In this document: in pieces, positions 36,390 to 45,432 of the stretch
Position numbering within the stretch: the stretch's first letter is position 1
Layout of the letters: the number at the start of each line of letters is the position of its first letter
DNA from: Caballeronia sp. dw_19
GTDB taxonomy: Bacteria; Pseudomonadota; Gammaproteobacteria; Burkholderiales; Burkholderiaceae
Reading direction: 5' to 3'
Length of the DNA stretch: 64,000 bases
Assembly (NCBI RefSeq): GCF_018449515.1
Contig: NZ_JAAVUQ010000014.1
Coordinates: 1-64,000, forward strand
Made by a program: the position numbers and the translations under genes
Notes under the pieces: model-generated
The model's database searches: none
Told to the model about the DNA's origin: nothing
What the model saw: the letters and a program-made list of their open reading frames with translations, nothing else

Positions 36390-38726
36390 TTATGAATTAA
36401 CGACGTAGGTATAGAGCCGCACGCTGCCGTCGGCTTCCTTCTTTCGATAAATTCCCTGGATCTCATTCTCGAAACCAGGGAAACGGTTCCCGCCTTCCTC
36501 GAACATCCGGAAGTAATCGAGCGTCGGCATCGCGCGCTCGGTGTAGCGCTCGCCGGATACGACCACCGCGATGCCCGGCGGATAGACAAGGCCGAGCGTT
36601 GCCGCAATTCGTCCCTCGATCTGGTCGATCGGCAACAACTCCACGTTGTTGCGCACGAGTTCGTGCATGGCGGCTTGCGGGGTCATCGCCATCTCGGGAA
36701 AGTGCGCTGCGCGGAACTGCTCGCGTTGCAGGCGGCTCGCATCGCGCTCACGATAGAACGCATGCATGTCGACGCAAAGATCACGCAGGCCGATTCCCGC
36801 GTAACGCTCGCTATGCGCGGCGACAAAGGTAGGGATGACATCGTCGAGAAGCGCGTTCTCGTCGTGCAATTGCTTGAAGCGCACCAGTGCCGAAAGCAGC
36901 GTGCCCGCCTTGCTCGACTCCAGCCCGGGTGTCAGCAGGAACAGGATGCTGTTGAGGTCATTCTTCTCCGGCACGATGCGCCGTTCGCGCAGGAACTCGG
37001 CGAGCACCGCCGCCGGAACGCCGTGCTCCGCGTACTCACCGGTGCTTCGATCGAACCCGGGCGTGATGAGCGTCAGCTTGTTCGGGTCCGTCATCGCGTA
37101 GCCCTGAGCAAGGTGGCCGAAGCCATGCCATGTCGCGTCCGGCGCAAGCTCCCAGTAACGCGGGTTGCTCGCGAGTTCGTCCGTCGACAGGTCTTCCCAG
37201 CGTTGCATGCCGTTCGTTGCCGCCACCTTGTCCGGTACGAACGGATCGAAGAACCAGCGGCGCGCGGGGTCCGTCTCCGTTGCTTCGTAGTCGTGTTTCA
37301 GCGCGCGGATCTTCTTGCGCATCTCGATCCCGAGCTTGATCGTGTCGTCCCACAGCACTTCGCCGGAGCGGCCCTTCATCATTTGCGCGCCTACATCGAG
37401 CGAGGCGAACAACGGATAGAACGGCGACGTGGACGAGTGCTGCATGAAGGTCTCGTTGAAACGCCGGTGACTGACCTGGCGGCGCTGGCCGTCAAGGTGC
37501 GCGTCCTTCACATGGATCTGCGACGCCTGCGAGAAGCCAGCGAGTTGCTTGTGCGTCGACTGCGTGGCAAGGATGCCGGGCGCGTTGGCATCCAGTCCTT
37601 CGATGCCCATCGCGAAACGTCCCTTGAACAACGGATGGAACTTCATGAAGCCGGCCCAGGCTTCGTCGAAGAGAATGTATTCGCACAGGTGCCCGATCTT
37701 CTCGATCAGCATTTGCGCGTTATAGATTGTGCCGTCGTAGGTGCATTGCTCGATCACCGCAACACGAAACGGCCGCTCGCGCTGCCACGCCTTGGGGTCG
37801 GTGACGAGCTTGTTATAACGAATGCCGTCGCGGATGCGGTCCTCGTCGAGTGCGTCGAAATCGATTGGGCCGATCATCCCGTGCGCATTGCGTTGTGTCT
37901 GCAAATAGACGGGGATGCCCCCGCCGAGCAGCAGCGCGCCGTGATGCGCCGCCTTGTGGTTGTTGCGATCGAAGAGCACCAGGTCACCCGGCGTTACTAG
38001 CGCGGTCAATGCGATCTTGTTGGACGTGGACGTACCGTTCAACACGAAGTAAGTCCGCTCCGCGCCGAAGATCCGCGCCGCCGCTTTTTGCGCAGCGAGC
38101 GCGGGGCCTTCATGAACCAGCAGGTCCCCCAGTTCGACGACCGAGTTATCCAGGTCGTTACGGAAGACCGCTTCACCCAGATGCTTGACGAACGCGCGGC
38201 CGATCGGACTCTTCTGGTAAAACACGCCGCCGTTGTGGCCCGGACAGGTCCACATCTGGTTCGCCTGCTCCGCATAGTCGACCATCGCGCCGAAGAACGG
38301 CGTCTTGAGTGAGTCCGCGTACGTCCGCAAATGGCTCACCAGATTGCGGGCGACGAACTCCGGCGTATCTTCTTCGATGAACACATAACCCGTCACATGC
38401 CCCAGCACCGTGACCGGAATTTCCGCCAAGAGATGGCGCTCGACCAGGATGAAGATGGGTACGTCGAGACCCCGCTCTCGTACAAAGCGCACGAAAGCCT
38501 CAACATCCGTCTCCGACTCGGTCAGCGACCATTCCACGATCACGCAGCCAACTGCGGCCTCGCTGCGGATAGCGGAGGACGCTTCCGCCACCGTAACGGT
38601 GACCGTGGTGGCGTACCCCAGGCGTTCGAGTTCATCGACGAGCCGCCGAAAGCGTGAGGACGGCAACGCCGGTGGCAAGGGCAACGCACAGCAAAACAGG
38701 AAGCCGAACATCTGGTCGTACAGCAT
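36390..38726 (-). CDS. Orn/Lys/Arg decarboxylase, PLP-dependent
   Basis: A 778-residue group III decarboxylase. The N-terminal wing domain is at 1-125, the PLP domain has the Schiff-base lysine in STHKQLAGFSQ, and the C-terminal domain follows PGERY-like sequence (VSGERYTERAMP). A TTG overlapping the antiporter stop (38759) is possible, but ATG 38726 has AAGGA at proper distance. Family members use arginine, ornithine or lysine. In this operon the substrate is probably arginine or the ornithine made by ArcB, giving agmatine or putrescine and consuming a proton. Substrate not settled by sequence. Confidence 0.88.
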   Translation of the reverse strand: MLYDQMFGFLFCCALPLPPALPSSRFRRLVDELERLGYATTVTVTVAEASSAIRSEAAVGCVIVEWSLTESETDVEAFVRFVRERGLDVPIFILVERHLLAEIPVTVLGHVTGYVFIEEDTPEFVARNLVSHLRTYADSLKTPFFGAMVDYAEQANQMWTCPGHNGGVFYQKSPIGRAFVKHLGEAVFRNDLDNSVVELGDLLVHEGPALAAQKAAARIFGAERTYFVLNGTSTSNKIALTALVTPGDLVLFDRNNHKAAHHGALLLGGGIPVYLQTQRNAHGMIGPIDFDALDEDRIRDGIRYNKLVTDPKAWQRERPFRVAVIEQCTYDGTIYNAQMLIEKIGHLCEYILFDEAWAGFMKFHPLFKGRFAMGIEGLDANAPGILATQSTHKQLAGFSQASQIHVKDAHLDGQRRQVSHRRFNETFMQHSSTSPFYPLFASLDVGAQMMKGRSGEVLWDDTIKLGIEMRKKIRALKHDYEATETDPARRWFFDPFVPDKVAATNGMQRWEDLSTDELASNPRYWELAPDATWHGFGHLAQGYAMTDPNKLTLITPGFDRSTGEYAEHGVPAAVLAEFLRERRIVPEKNDLNSILFLLTPGLESSKAGTLLSALVRFKQLHDENALLDDVIPTFVAAHSERYAGIGLRDLCVDMHAFYRERDASRLQREQFRAAHFPEMAMTPQAAMHELVRNNVELLPIDQIEGRIAATLGLVYPPGIAVVVSGERYTERAMPTLDYFRMFEEGGNRFPGFENEIQGIYRKKEADGSVRLYTYVVNS

Positions 38727-38755
38727 CTTGATCCTTGTATTGGGTCGTTCCTGAC

Positions 38756-40282
38756 TCAACTGATCTTCACCATGCCCCGGCTGAACAGGACGATAGCCAC
38801 GCCGGCCACCACCACGAGCACGCCCGCGACCGATGCCTCACGTCCCGTGAACACCCGCTCGCCGGCCGCATGTTCGCGCCGTGCCCACCAGAAAACGGGA
38901 AAGCCGAGTGCAAAGAGAATGGTGGACATCAGGAGGAACTGCAGTCCCGCGGCATAGACGAGCCAGAGGGAATAGACCGTCGCAAGCACGCCGGTCCAGA
39001 TCGATTCTTTCGAGGTTTCGCCGGTGGTCGGTGCGAACTTAGACTGCGTCGCGAAGCGCCACAGGAAAACGGTGCTCGCCAGATACGGCGGCAGGATCAT
39101 GATTCCGGTGATCGAGATCAGCCACATCCAGGCGTCGTTGGCGAACAGCACCACGAAGATCACGAGCTGCATGACCGCACTCGATACCCATAGCGACGGC
39201 GCGGCGGCATGGTGACGGTTTTCTTCAGCGAGAAACTTCGGGAATACACCGTCTTTCGCGCCTTCGAACGGCAACTCTGCGACAAGGATGGTCCAGGCAA
39301 GCCAGCAGCTCAAAAGCGACACGAGCAGCGAGACGACGATAAACACCGCGCCCCAGTCGCCCACCGCCGCCTTCAGCACATAAGCTGCCGACGGTGAAGC
39401 GAGTCCCGCCAGTTGCGCCTGATGCATCACGCCGAACGGTAGCGCCGACAACAGGAAATAGAGGATCGTGCAGACCGTCAGGCCCAGAAAAGTCGCGATC
39501 CCCACTTGCGAGGTTTTGCTGGCGCGGTCCGACACCACCACCGCACCCTCAATGCCGATGAACACCCACAAGGTAACCAGCATGGTGCTCTTGACTTGCG
39601 CGAGGAGGCTGCCTAAATGCTCCTGGGCGCCCCAGAAGTCGTAGGAGAACATGCCGCCCTTGACCGCCACCGCCATCGCACACAGGGCCACTGTGATGGT
39701 GCCAATATTCAAGACACTCGATATCACGCTCAGGACTGCTGCACGCTTTACGCCATAGAGCACGACAAAATGCATGACCCAGATCAGCAGCGACGCGCCG
39801 ACAATCGACGGCCAGGTGTTGCCCGCCGCGAACACAGGAAAGAAGTAGCCGACCGTCTTCATGATCAGCACGGCGAATGCAACGTTGCCGAAAGCGGCGG
39901 ACAGCCAGTAGCCCCAGGCCATCTCGAAGCCCGCTAAGGAGCCGAAGCCTTCTTTCGCATACGAGTAGATGCCCGCCTTCAGATCGGGGCGTTTATCGGC
40001 TAGCGTGCGGAACGTATTCGACAGAAAGAACATGCCGACAAGCGTGATCATCCATGCAATCACGATTGCCGCCAGTCCTGCGCCCTGGGCCATGTTCTGC
40101 GGCAGATTGAAGGCGCCGCCGCCGATCATCGAGGCGATCACAACACCCGTGAGAAGCGGCAAGCTGAGCTTGCGGCTACCGGGCTGGGTGGTGGGCTGAG
40201 TGGCCGGCTGAATGGCGGATTGACCAACGACCGCATCGGAGGAAACGGGCTTGAGCGGCAAACTGCTGTGCGTCTGGTCCAT
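38756..40282 (-). CDS. arcD: APC-family basic amino acid antiporter (ArcD/AdiC-like)
   Basis: A 508-residue transporter with about 12 membrane helices. The first helix carries the APC signature GVVIASMIGGGAFNLPQN. A 40-residue polar N-terminal extension has a short QP/T repeat. It heads the leftward operon and most likely exchanges arginine for ornithine, or an amine product of the decarboxylase. The FNR-type box 112 bases upstream, with its -10, supports anaerobic control of the whole operon, as known for Pseudomonas arcDABC. The symbol is given from context. Confidence 0.87.
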   Translation of the reverse strand: MDQTHSSLPLKPVSSDAVVGQSAIQPATQPTTQPGSRKLSLPLLTGVVIASMIGGGAFNLPQNMAQGAGLAAIVIAWMITLVGMFFLSNTFRTLADKRPDLKAGIYSYAKEGFGSLAGFEMAWGYWLSAAFGNVAFAVLIMKTVGYFFPVFAAGNTWPSIVGASLLIWVMHFVVLYGVKRAAVLSVISSVLNIGTITVALCAMAVAVKGGMFSYDFWGAQEHLGSLLAQVKSTMLVTLWVFIGIEGAVVVSDRASKTSQVGIATFLGLTVCTILYFLLSALPFGVMHQAQLAGLASPSAAYVLKAAVGDWGAVFIVVSLLVSLLSCWLAWTILVAELPFEGAKDGVFPKFLAEENRHHAAAPSLWVSSAVMQLVIFVVLFANDAWMWLISITGIMILPPYLASTVFLWRFATQSKFAPTTGETSKESIWTGVLATVYSLWLVYAAGLQFLLMSTILFALGFPVFWWARREHAAGERVFTGREASVAGVLVVVAGVAIVLFSRGMVKIS

Positions 40283-40366
40283 GAGGCGTTTTCTCCCTGC
40301 TGCTTGTGTGCCGTCGGTGTTGCGTCTGTGCGCCCTTGCAAGGCTTTTCGACGTTTGACCTGATTC

Positions 40367-40434
40367 AGCATAGGGACTGCATGGCCCCGCTCGTTGATCT
40401 GTATCAACCCCGGTTTAAGTGGGAAGGCTACCTT
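40367..40434. promoter_or_regulatory. Bidirectional FNR/FixK-type promoter, arc operon and oleate hydratase
   Basis: TTGATCTGTATCAA at 40394-40407. Leftward -10 TATGCT (40372-40367) puts the box centre at about -41 for arcD. Rightward, TACCTT (40429-40434) gives nearly the same geometry for oleate hydratase. The match to TTGAT-N4-ATCAA is perfect. Confidence 0.75.
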
Positions 40435-40487
40435 GCAAAGCAGTGCTTTCGTGCCCATCGCTTAACAAATCCAACCCGGGTGATCCC

Positions 40488-42104
40488 ATGCAACGTGCAG
40501 ATACGGATACGGACCCTGCCATGCCGTTCTCCTCCGAAGACAGCAAGTTTTATCTGGTGGGAGGCGGCATTGCATCGCTGGCCGCGGCCGCCTTCCTGAT
40601 TCGCGATGCCGATGTTCCGGGCCGCAATATCACGATACTCGAAGCGCTTGGCGTAGCAGGCGGAAGTCTGGACGCAGCAGGCTCGGCCCAGGACGGTTAT
40701 GTCCTGCGCGGCGGCCGCATGTTCGAGAGCAAGTACGTGTGTACGTTTGACCTGTTCTCATCGATCCCTACGCTCGATGAAAGCAAGACGGTCACGCAGG
40801 AAATCGTGGACTGGAATGAAACGATGAAGACGGCGTCGAAATCTCGCCTGGTACGCGACGGTCATCGGATTGACAAGCCCGAGTTCGGGATCACTGAAAG
40901 AGACATCCTCACGCTCGAACGCCTCGCGATCGAACCAGAGCGCATGCTGGGCCGCAGCCGCATAGCGGACCACTTCGCCCCGGCCTTCTTCAAGACCCAC
41001 TTCTGGCTGATGTGGTGCACGACCTTCGCGTTCCAGCCATGGCATAGCGCGGTTGAATTCAAGCGCTACCTGCTGCGCTTCGTGCACATGGTGTCGGGGT
41101 TCAACCAGTTGCACGGAATCATGCGCACGGTTTACAACCAATACGACTCGATGGTCCGGCCGCTGAGCAAATGGCTCGACGAGCGCGGCGTCCAGTTCCA
41201 GTTCGGCACGCGTGTGAGCAATCTGGTGCTCAACGAAGCCAATGGTGAAACGCGCGTGGAGGGAATCGTCTGCGAGCGGGAGGGGCGTAGCGTTTCAATC
41301 CCGGTCGGGCCGCGCGATGCGGTGATCGTCACACTGGGTTCAATGACCGAAGGCTCGACCCTCGGCGGTATGGATCGCGCGGCCATGCTGGACGGCAGCA
41401 GCGCCGCCACCGGTTCCTGGGCACTCTGGAACAGAATCGCGCTGAACCGCCCCGCTTTCGGCCGCCCGAACGTGTTCACCGATCACGTCGATGAATCGAA
41501 GTGGCTGTCGTTCACGACCACCTTGCATGATCCTGCGTTCTTCAACCTGGTCCGGGATTTCACCGGCAATGTCCCGGGAGAAGGTGGGCTCATCACCTTC
41601 GCGGATTCGAACTGGCTCATGTCGATCGTCCTGCCGCATCAACCGCATTTCATCGGTCAGCCGAGCGACGTGCAGGTGTTCTGGGGATACGGCCTCACTA
41701 TCGATCGCCCCGGCGACTTCGTGAAGAAACCGATGGCCGAGTGCACTGGCCGCGAGATCATGACCGAGGTACTAGGGCATCTGCGCGCTGGCAACACGGC
41801 TTCTGTTCTCGACCACGCCGTGTGCATCCCCTGCCTGATGCCCTTCATTACCAGTCAGTTCATGCCGCGCGAACACGGCGACCGGCCGGAAGTCGTGCCG
41901 CAGGGATCGGTGAATCTGGCTTTTACCGGCCAGTTTTGCGAATTGCCGGATGACGTTGTCTTCACCGTCGAATATTCGATTCGCTCGGCGCAGGCAGCGG
42001 TCTATCGCCTGCTTGACATCGCGCGGACGCCGCCGGCCGTCTACAAGGGCAAGTTCGATCCGCGCGTCCTGTTCAAGGCGTTCGAGGCCCTTCACGACCT
42101 ATAG
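40488..42104 (+). CDS. ohyA: Oleate hydratase
   Basis: A 538-residue FAD-dependent fatty-acid hydratase (myosin-cross-reactive-antigen family), which adds water to cis-9 double bonds to give 10-hydroxy fatty acids. The FAD-binding motif is YLVGGGIASLAAAAFLIRD, with GGRMFESKYVCTFDL, DHFAPAFFKTHFWLMW and FQPWHSAVEFKRYLLRF typical of the family. The start at 40488 (MQRADTD) follows GGGTGA. It shares the FNR-type box with arcD. The role may be detoxification of unsaturated fatty acids or membrane-lipid change. Length normal. Confidence 0.92.
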   Translation: MQRADTDTDPAMPFSSEDSKFYLVGGGIASLAAAAFLIRDADVPGRNITILEALGVAGGSLDAAGSAQDGYVLRGGRMFESKYVCTFDLFSSIPTLDESKTVTQEIVDWNETMKTASKSRLVRDGHRIDKPEFGITERDILTLERLAIEPERMLGRSRIADHFAPAFFKTHFWLMWCTTFAFQPWHSAVEFKRYLLRFVHMVSGFNQLHGIMRTVYNQYDSMVRPLSKWLDERGVQFQFGTRVSNLVLNEANGETRVEGIVCEREGRSVSIPVGPRDAVIVTLGSMTEGSTLGGMDRAAMLDGSSAATGSWALWNRIALNRPAFGRPNVFTDHVDESKWLSFTTTLHDPAFFNLVRDFTGNVPGEGGLITFADSNWLMSIVLPHQPHFIGQPSDVQVFWGYGLTIDRPGDFVKKPMAECTGREIMTEVLGHLRAGNTASVLDHAVCIPCLMPFITSQFMPREHGDRPEVVPQGSVNLAFTGQFCELPDDVVFTVEYSIRSAQAAVYRLLDIARTPPAVYKGKFDPRVLFKAFEALHDL

Positions 42105-42147
42105 AGATCAGCCAACGCGTTTATCACCGTACCGCGCACGGCACGCA

Positions 42148-42194
42148 CTGAGTAGTTTCCGAGCCTGCGCATGCACGGACTATGTAGGTACCAT
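42148..42194 (+). promoter_or_regulatory. FixJ-like box plus -10 for general stress protein
   Basis: CTGAGTAGTTTCCGA at 42148-42162, then TACCAT at 42189-42194 after 26 bases. The start codon at 42271 is 108 bases beyond the box, the same distance as in the universal stress protein promoter. Confidence 0.72.
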
Positions 42195-42270
42195 CGAAAC
42201 ACACTGGCGCAGAAGGGTTTGCACCCGCGAACCTTTTTGCGCCCTATCCAATGCGTTAAAGGAGAAGCAA

Positions 42271-42825
42271 ATGACCGGCAACGACGTTCTGATCGCCACG
42301 TTCAATGACCACACCGAAGCCGATGCGGCTGTCCGAAAGCTCATTGAAAACGGCTTCGACATGAAACATTTCAGTGTGGTCGGCAAGGGCTATCACACTG
42401 AAGAAAAAGTGGTCGGTTTCTACAATACCGGCGACCGCATGAAGATATGGGGCAAATACGGCGCGTTCTGGGGAGCTCTATGGGGCGCCTTGTTCGGTGG
42501 TGTCTTCCTGACATTGCCGATCATCGGACCGGTCGTCGTGGTCGGTTATCTTGCGTCCATCGTGGTATCCGCTCTTGAAGGCGCGGTGGTGGTAGGCGGT
42601 GTCAGCGCCCTGGGCGCCGCGCTCTTCAACGCAGGCGTTCCGAAGGATCACGTGATCCATTACGAGACCGCGCTCCAGGCAAACGGATTTATTGTCATGG
42701 CGAACGGCCCGGCCGAAGAGATGGCGCGCGCCCGTGCAATCCTGCAAACGCATCAACCGGCACGGCTGGACCTTCACGAAGGGGCCGCACCTGCCAACGA
42801 AGCGCCGGCAACAACAGCCCTCTGA
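42271..42825 (+). CDS. General stress protein with membrane-active Gly-rich core
   Basis: A 184-residue protein starting after AAAGGAGAAGCAA. Residues 1-45 look like the general-stress-protein-17M/DUF1269 N-terminus (VLIATFNDHTEADAAVRKLIENGF). A hydrophobic Gly/Ala-rich hairpin at 65-125 (YGAFWGALWGALFGGVFLTLPIIG) probably inserts in or lies on the membrane; the tail is Ala/Pro-rich. Biochemical function unknown. It is probably cotranscribed with the P-type ATPase 84 bases downstream and lies under a FixJ-like promoter. Confidence 0.78.
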   Translation: MTGNDVLIATFNDHTEADAAVRKLIENGFDMKHFSVVGKGYHTEEKVVGFYNTGDRMKIWGKYGAFWGALWGALFGGVFLTLPIIGPVVVVGYLASIVVSALEGAVVVGGVSALGAALFNAGVPKDHVIHYETALQANGFIVMANGPAEEMARARAILQTHQPARLDLHEGAAPANEAPATTAL

Positions 42826-42909
42826 TCTGACTCGACCGCGTAACGCGATCCGCATCGGCACGCCGACCTGACATAGTCCGCATTCGCTCGCGGACGCTTG
42901 GAGCATCTG

Positions 42910-45348
42910 ATGATTCAGTCGTCGACCAACTCGCAAGCCGGCGACAATTCCGGTCCTTCGGAGGGACATGACTCAAGCGCGGTGGTCGACGACCGCCGCC
43001 CGGTCCCGCCGCCCGGCCCCGAGGACCATGGCACCGCCGCCGTGCCATCCGGCCTCACGACTGAGGAGGCCGAGCGTCGTCTGAAGACCGAAGGCGCGAA
43101 TGCGATAGCCGATGTTCGCCAGAGTCCCCTCTGGATGGCGGCCAAGAAATTATGGGCGCCCGTGCCCTGGATGCTTGAAGTCGCCATTATTTTTCAAGTG
43201 GCGCTGAAAGACTATGTTGGCGCGAGCATCGTCCTGTTGCTCTTGCTCTTCAACGCGGGTCTTGGCCTCTTTCAGGAGAGTCAGGCTCAAGCGACGGTCG
43301 ACGCGCTCCGCTCGCGTCTTGCGTTGCTGGCCGCAGTCCGTCGTGACGGCAAATGGAAGACCGTGCCCGCTGCCGGCCTGGTGACTAACGATATCGTCAA
43401 GCTTTCGCTCGGGACGGTTGTCCCAGCCGATGTCGATCTGATCGACGGCTCCGTGTTGCTGGACCAGTCGATGCTGACCGGCGAGTCGGTGGCAATCGAA
43501 TCGGGCGCGGGTGCTCATGCGTTCGCGGGCGCACTCGTGCGACGTGGCGAAGCCCTTGGAAAGGTGGTTGCAACAGGCGAACGCACCAAGTTTGGACGGA
43601 CAGCGGAACTCGTTCGCACCGCCACGGCGGAGAGCTCGCAACAGAAAACCGTATTGCGAGTCGTGCGTAACCTTGTACTGTTCAACGGAGCCGTGACTGT
43701 TCTGCTGGGCGTGTATTCGTTCTTCGTCTCCATGCCGATCAGTGAGATGGTGCCTCTGCTTCTGGTCGCGATCCTGTCTTCAATTCCTGTGGCGTTGCCA
43801 TCGATGTTCACCTTGGCCGCGGCTGTCGGCGCCCGGTCTCTCGCGAGCAGGGGTGTTCTGTCGACGCGCCTCTCGGCAGTCGACGAAGCAGCCGGTATCG
43901 ACGTTCTCTGCTCCGATAAAACGGGTACCCTGACGCGCAACGAACTTGCGGTCATATCGATCAGCCCGATGCCTCCATTCGACGAAGCTCACCTGCTTGC
44001 GCTCGCCGCGCTTGCGAGCTCGGACGGTGGCCAGGACGCGGTCGACGCCGCCATTCGCGGCGCGTCCTCAGCCAAGCCGATCCCGGACGCGCCGGCGTTG
44101 GTCAAGTTCGTGCCGTTCGATCCGGCCTTGAAGCGCTCCGAGGCCACGCTACGCACGCCGGACGGCGCGCCGTTGCACGTTGTAAAAGGAGCCTTTGCGA
44201 CCATCTCTTCGTTGACACCTTCTTGCGCGGCCGCTGCAACGGAAGCGGAGAAACTTGAGGCGAAGGGATTACGGGTATTGGCCGTGGCCTCGGGCCCACC
44301 CGGAGCCCTCGTCATGGCTGGAATAATCGGCCTCAGCGACCCGCCGCGCGACGACTCTGCCGCGCTGATCACTCAGCTCGGCGGGCTCGGTGTGAGAACG
44401 GTCATGGTGACGGGCGACGCTCGCAAGACTGCCGAAACCGTCGCGGCCCTGGTCGGCATTACCGGGAAAACCTGGGCCACCACACCGTTGCCCGAAGACA
44501 TCGATGCAGAGTCCTACTCGATCTACACAGGTGTCCTGCCAGAGGACAAATACCAGCTCGTCAAAGTGCTGCAGAAGCACGGCCATATCGTCGGGATGTG
44601 CGGCGACGGAGCGAACGACGCGCCGGCGCTGCGCCAGGCGCAAATGGGTATCGCCGTGTTGAGCGCCACGGACGTGGCAAAGTCGGCGGCAGGCGTCGTG
44701 CTGACCGAGGCGGGTCTGGGTGGCATCGTCGCCCTGGTCGAGGAAGGCCGCACCACCTTCCAGCGCATCCTGACCTATACGCTGCGCTCAATCATCCACA
44801 AGATCGTGCAGGTCCTGTTTCTCGCGGCCGGCCTGCTCATGACCGGTCACGCGATACTGACGCCCGCACTCATGGTGCTCATGATGGTGACAGGCGACTT
44901 TCTCGCCATGTCGTCATCCACCGATAATGTGCGGCCCTCGCCGCGCCCGAACATCTGGCATATACGCAACCTGACGCTGGCGGGCATTGCAATGGGCATG
45001 ATCGATCTGCTCTTCTGCGTAGGAACGCTCGCGACCGGCAAGTTCGTACTGGGTCTCGATACAGACGCACTGCGAACCGTTGCCGTCGTCACGTTGGTGT
45101 TCAGCGGACAGGCCGTGTTTTACGTCGCACGGGAACGGCAGCGTATGTGGAGCTCCGCGCCCGGACGATGGCTGGTCGCGTCCTCGGTCGCAGACGTGGC
45201 GATCATTACGGTGCTTGCGTCAAATGGACTGCTCATGACGGCGTTGCCGCTGCAGCTCATTGCAGCCGTGTTAGGCGCCGCTGTCGTGCTGGCCGTCGTT
45301 CTGGATAGCGCAAAGATTGTGCTCTTTCGCCGCTTGGCCGTTACTTGA
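42910..45348 (+). CDS. Plasma-membrane proton-type P-ATPase (type IIIA)
   Basis: An 812-residue P-type ATPase. The ATG at 42910 has GGAG six bases upstream; a TTG at 42898 is possible. The phosphorylated residue is Asp336 in CSDKTGTLT; others are MLTGESVAIESG, MVTGDARKTAE and GMCGDGANDAPALRQA. The first helix starts PVPWMLEVAIIFQV, characteristic of fungal/plant-type H+-ATPases. It probably pumps protons out, fitting the acid-resistance theme of the arc operon and decarboxylase; other cations are not excluded. No HMA domain. Confidence 0.9.
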   Translation: MIQSSTNSQAGDNSGPSEGHDSSAVVDDRRPVPPPGPEDHGTAAVPSGLTTEEAERRLKTEGANAIADVRQSPLWMAAKKLWAPVPWMLEVAIIFQVALKDYVGASIVLLLLLFNAGLGLFQESQAQATVDALRSRLALLAAVRRDGKWKTVPAAGLVTNDIVKLSLGTVVPADVDLIDGSVLLDQSMLTGESVAIESGAGAHAFAGALVRRGEALGKVVATGERTKFGRTAELVRTATAESSQQKTVLRVVRNLVLFNGAVTVLLGVYSFFVSMPISEMVPLLLVAILSSIPVALPSMFTLAAAVGARSLASRGVLSTRLSAVDEAAGIDVLCSDKTGTLTRNELAVISISPMPPFDEAHLLALAALASSDGGQDAVDAAIRGASSAKPIPDAPALVKFVPFDPALKRSEATLRTPDGAPLHVVKGAFATISSLTPSCAAAATEAEKLEAKGLRVLAVASGPPGALVMAGIIGLSDPPRDDSAALITQLGGLGVRTVMVTGDARKTAETVAALVGITGKTWATTPLPEDIDAESYSIYTGVLPEDKYQLVKVLQKHGHIVGMCGDGANDAPALRQAQMGIAVLSATDVAKSAAGVVLTEAGLGGIVALVEEGRTTFQRILTYTLRSIIHKIVQVLFLAAGLLMTGHAILTPALMVLMMVTGDFLAMSSSTDNVRPSPRPNIWHIRNLTLAGIAMGMIDLLFCVGTLATGKFVLGLDTDALRTVAVVTLVFSGQAVFYVARERQRMWSSAPGRWLVASSVADVAIITVLASNGLLMTALPLQLIAAVLGAAVVLAVVLDSAKIVLFRRLAVT

Positions 45349-45432
45349 ACGCAGGCAAGTCCATTATGACGTCCCTTCCCTTGCTTCAACACGCTCACCA
45401 CTAGCGCGCCAGGAGCTGCGCGGCGTCGGCTA

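Noticed and set aside
36663..38000. 445-residue open frame opposite the decarboxylase gene
   Set aside because: Arg/His/Leu-rich shadow of a GC-rich gene, with no domain and no ribosome site; the opposite strand encodes a full PLP decarboxylase.
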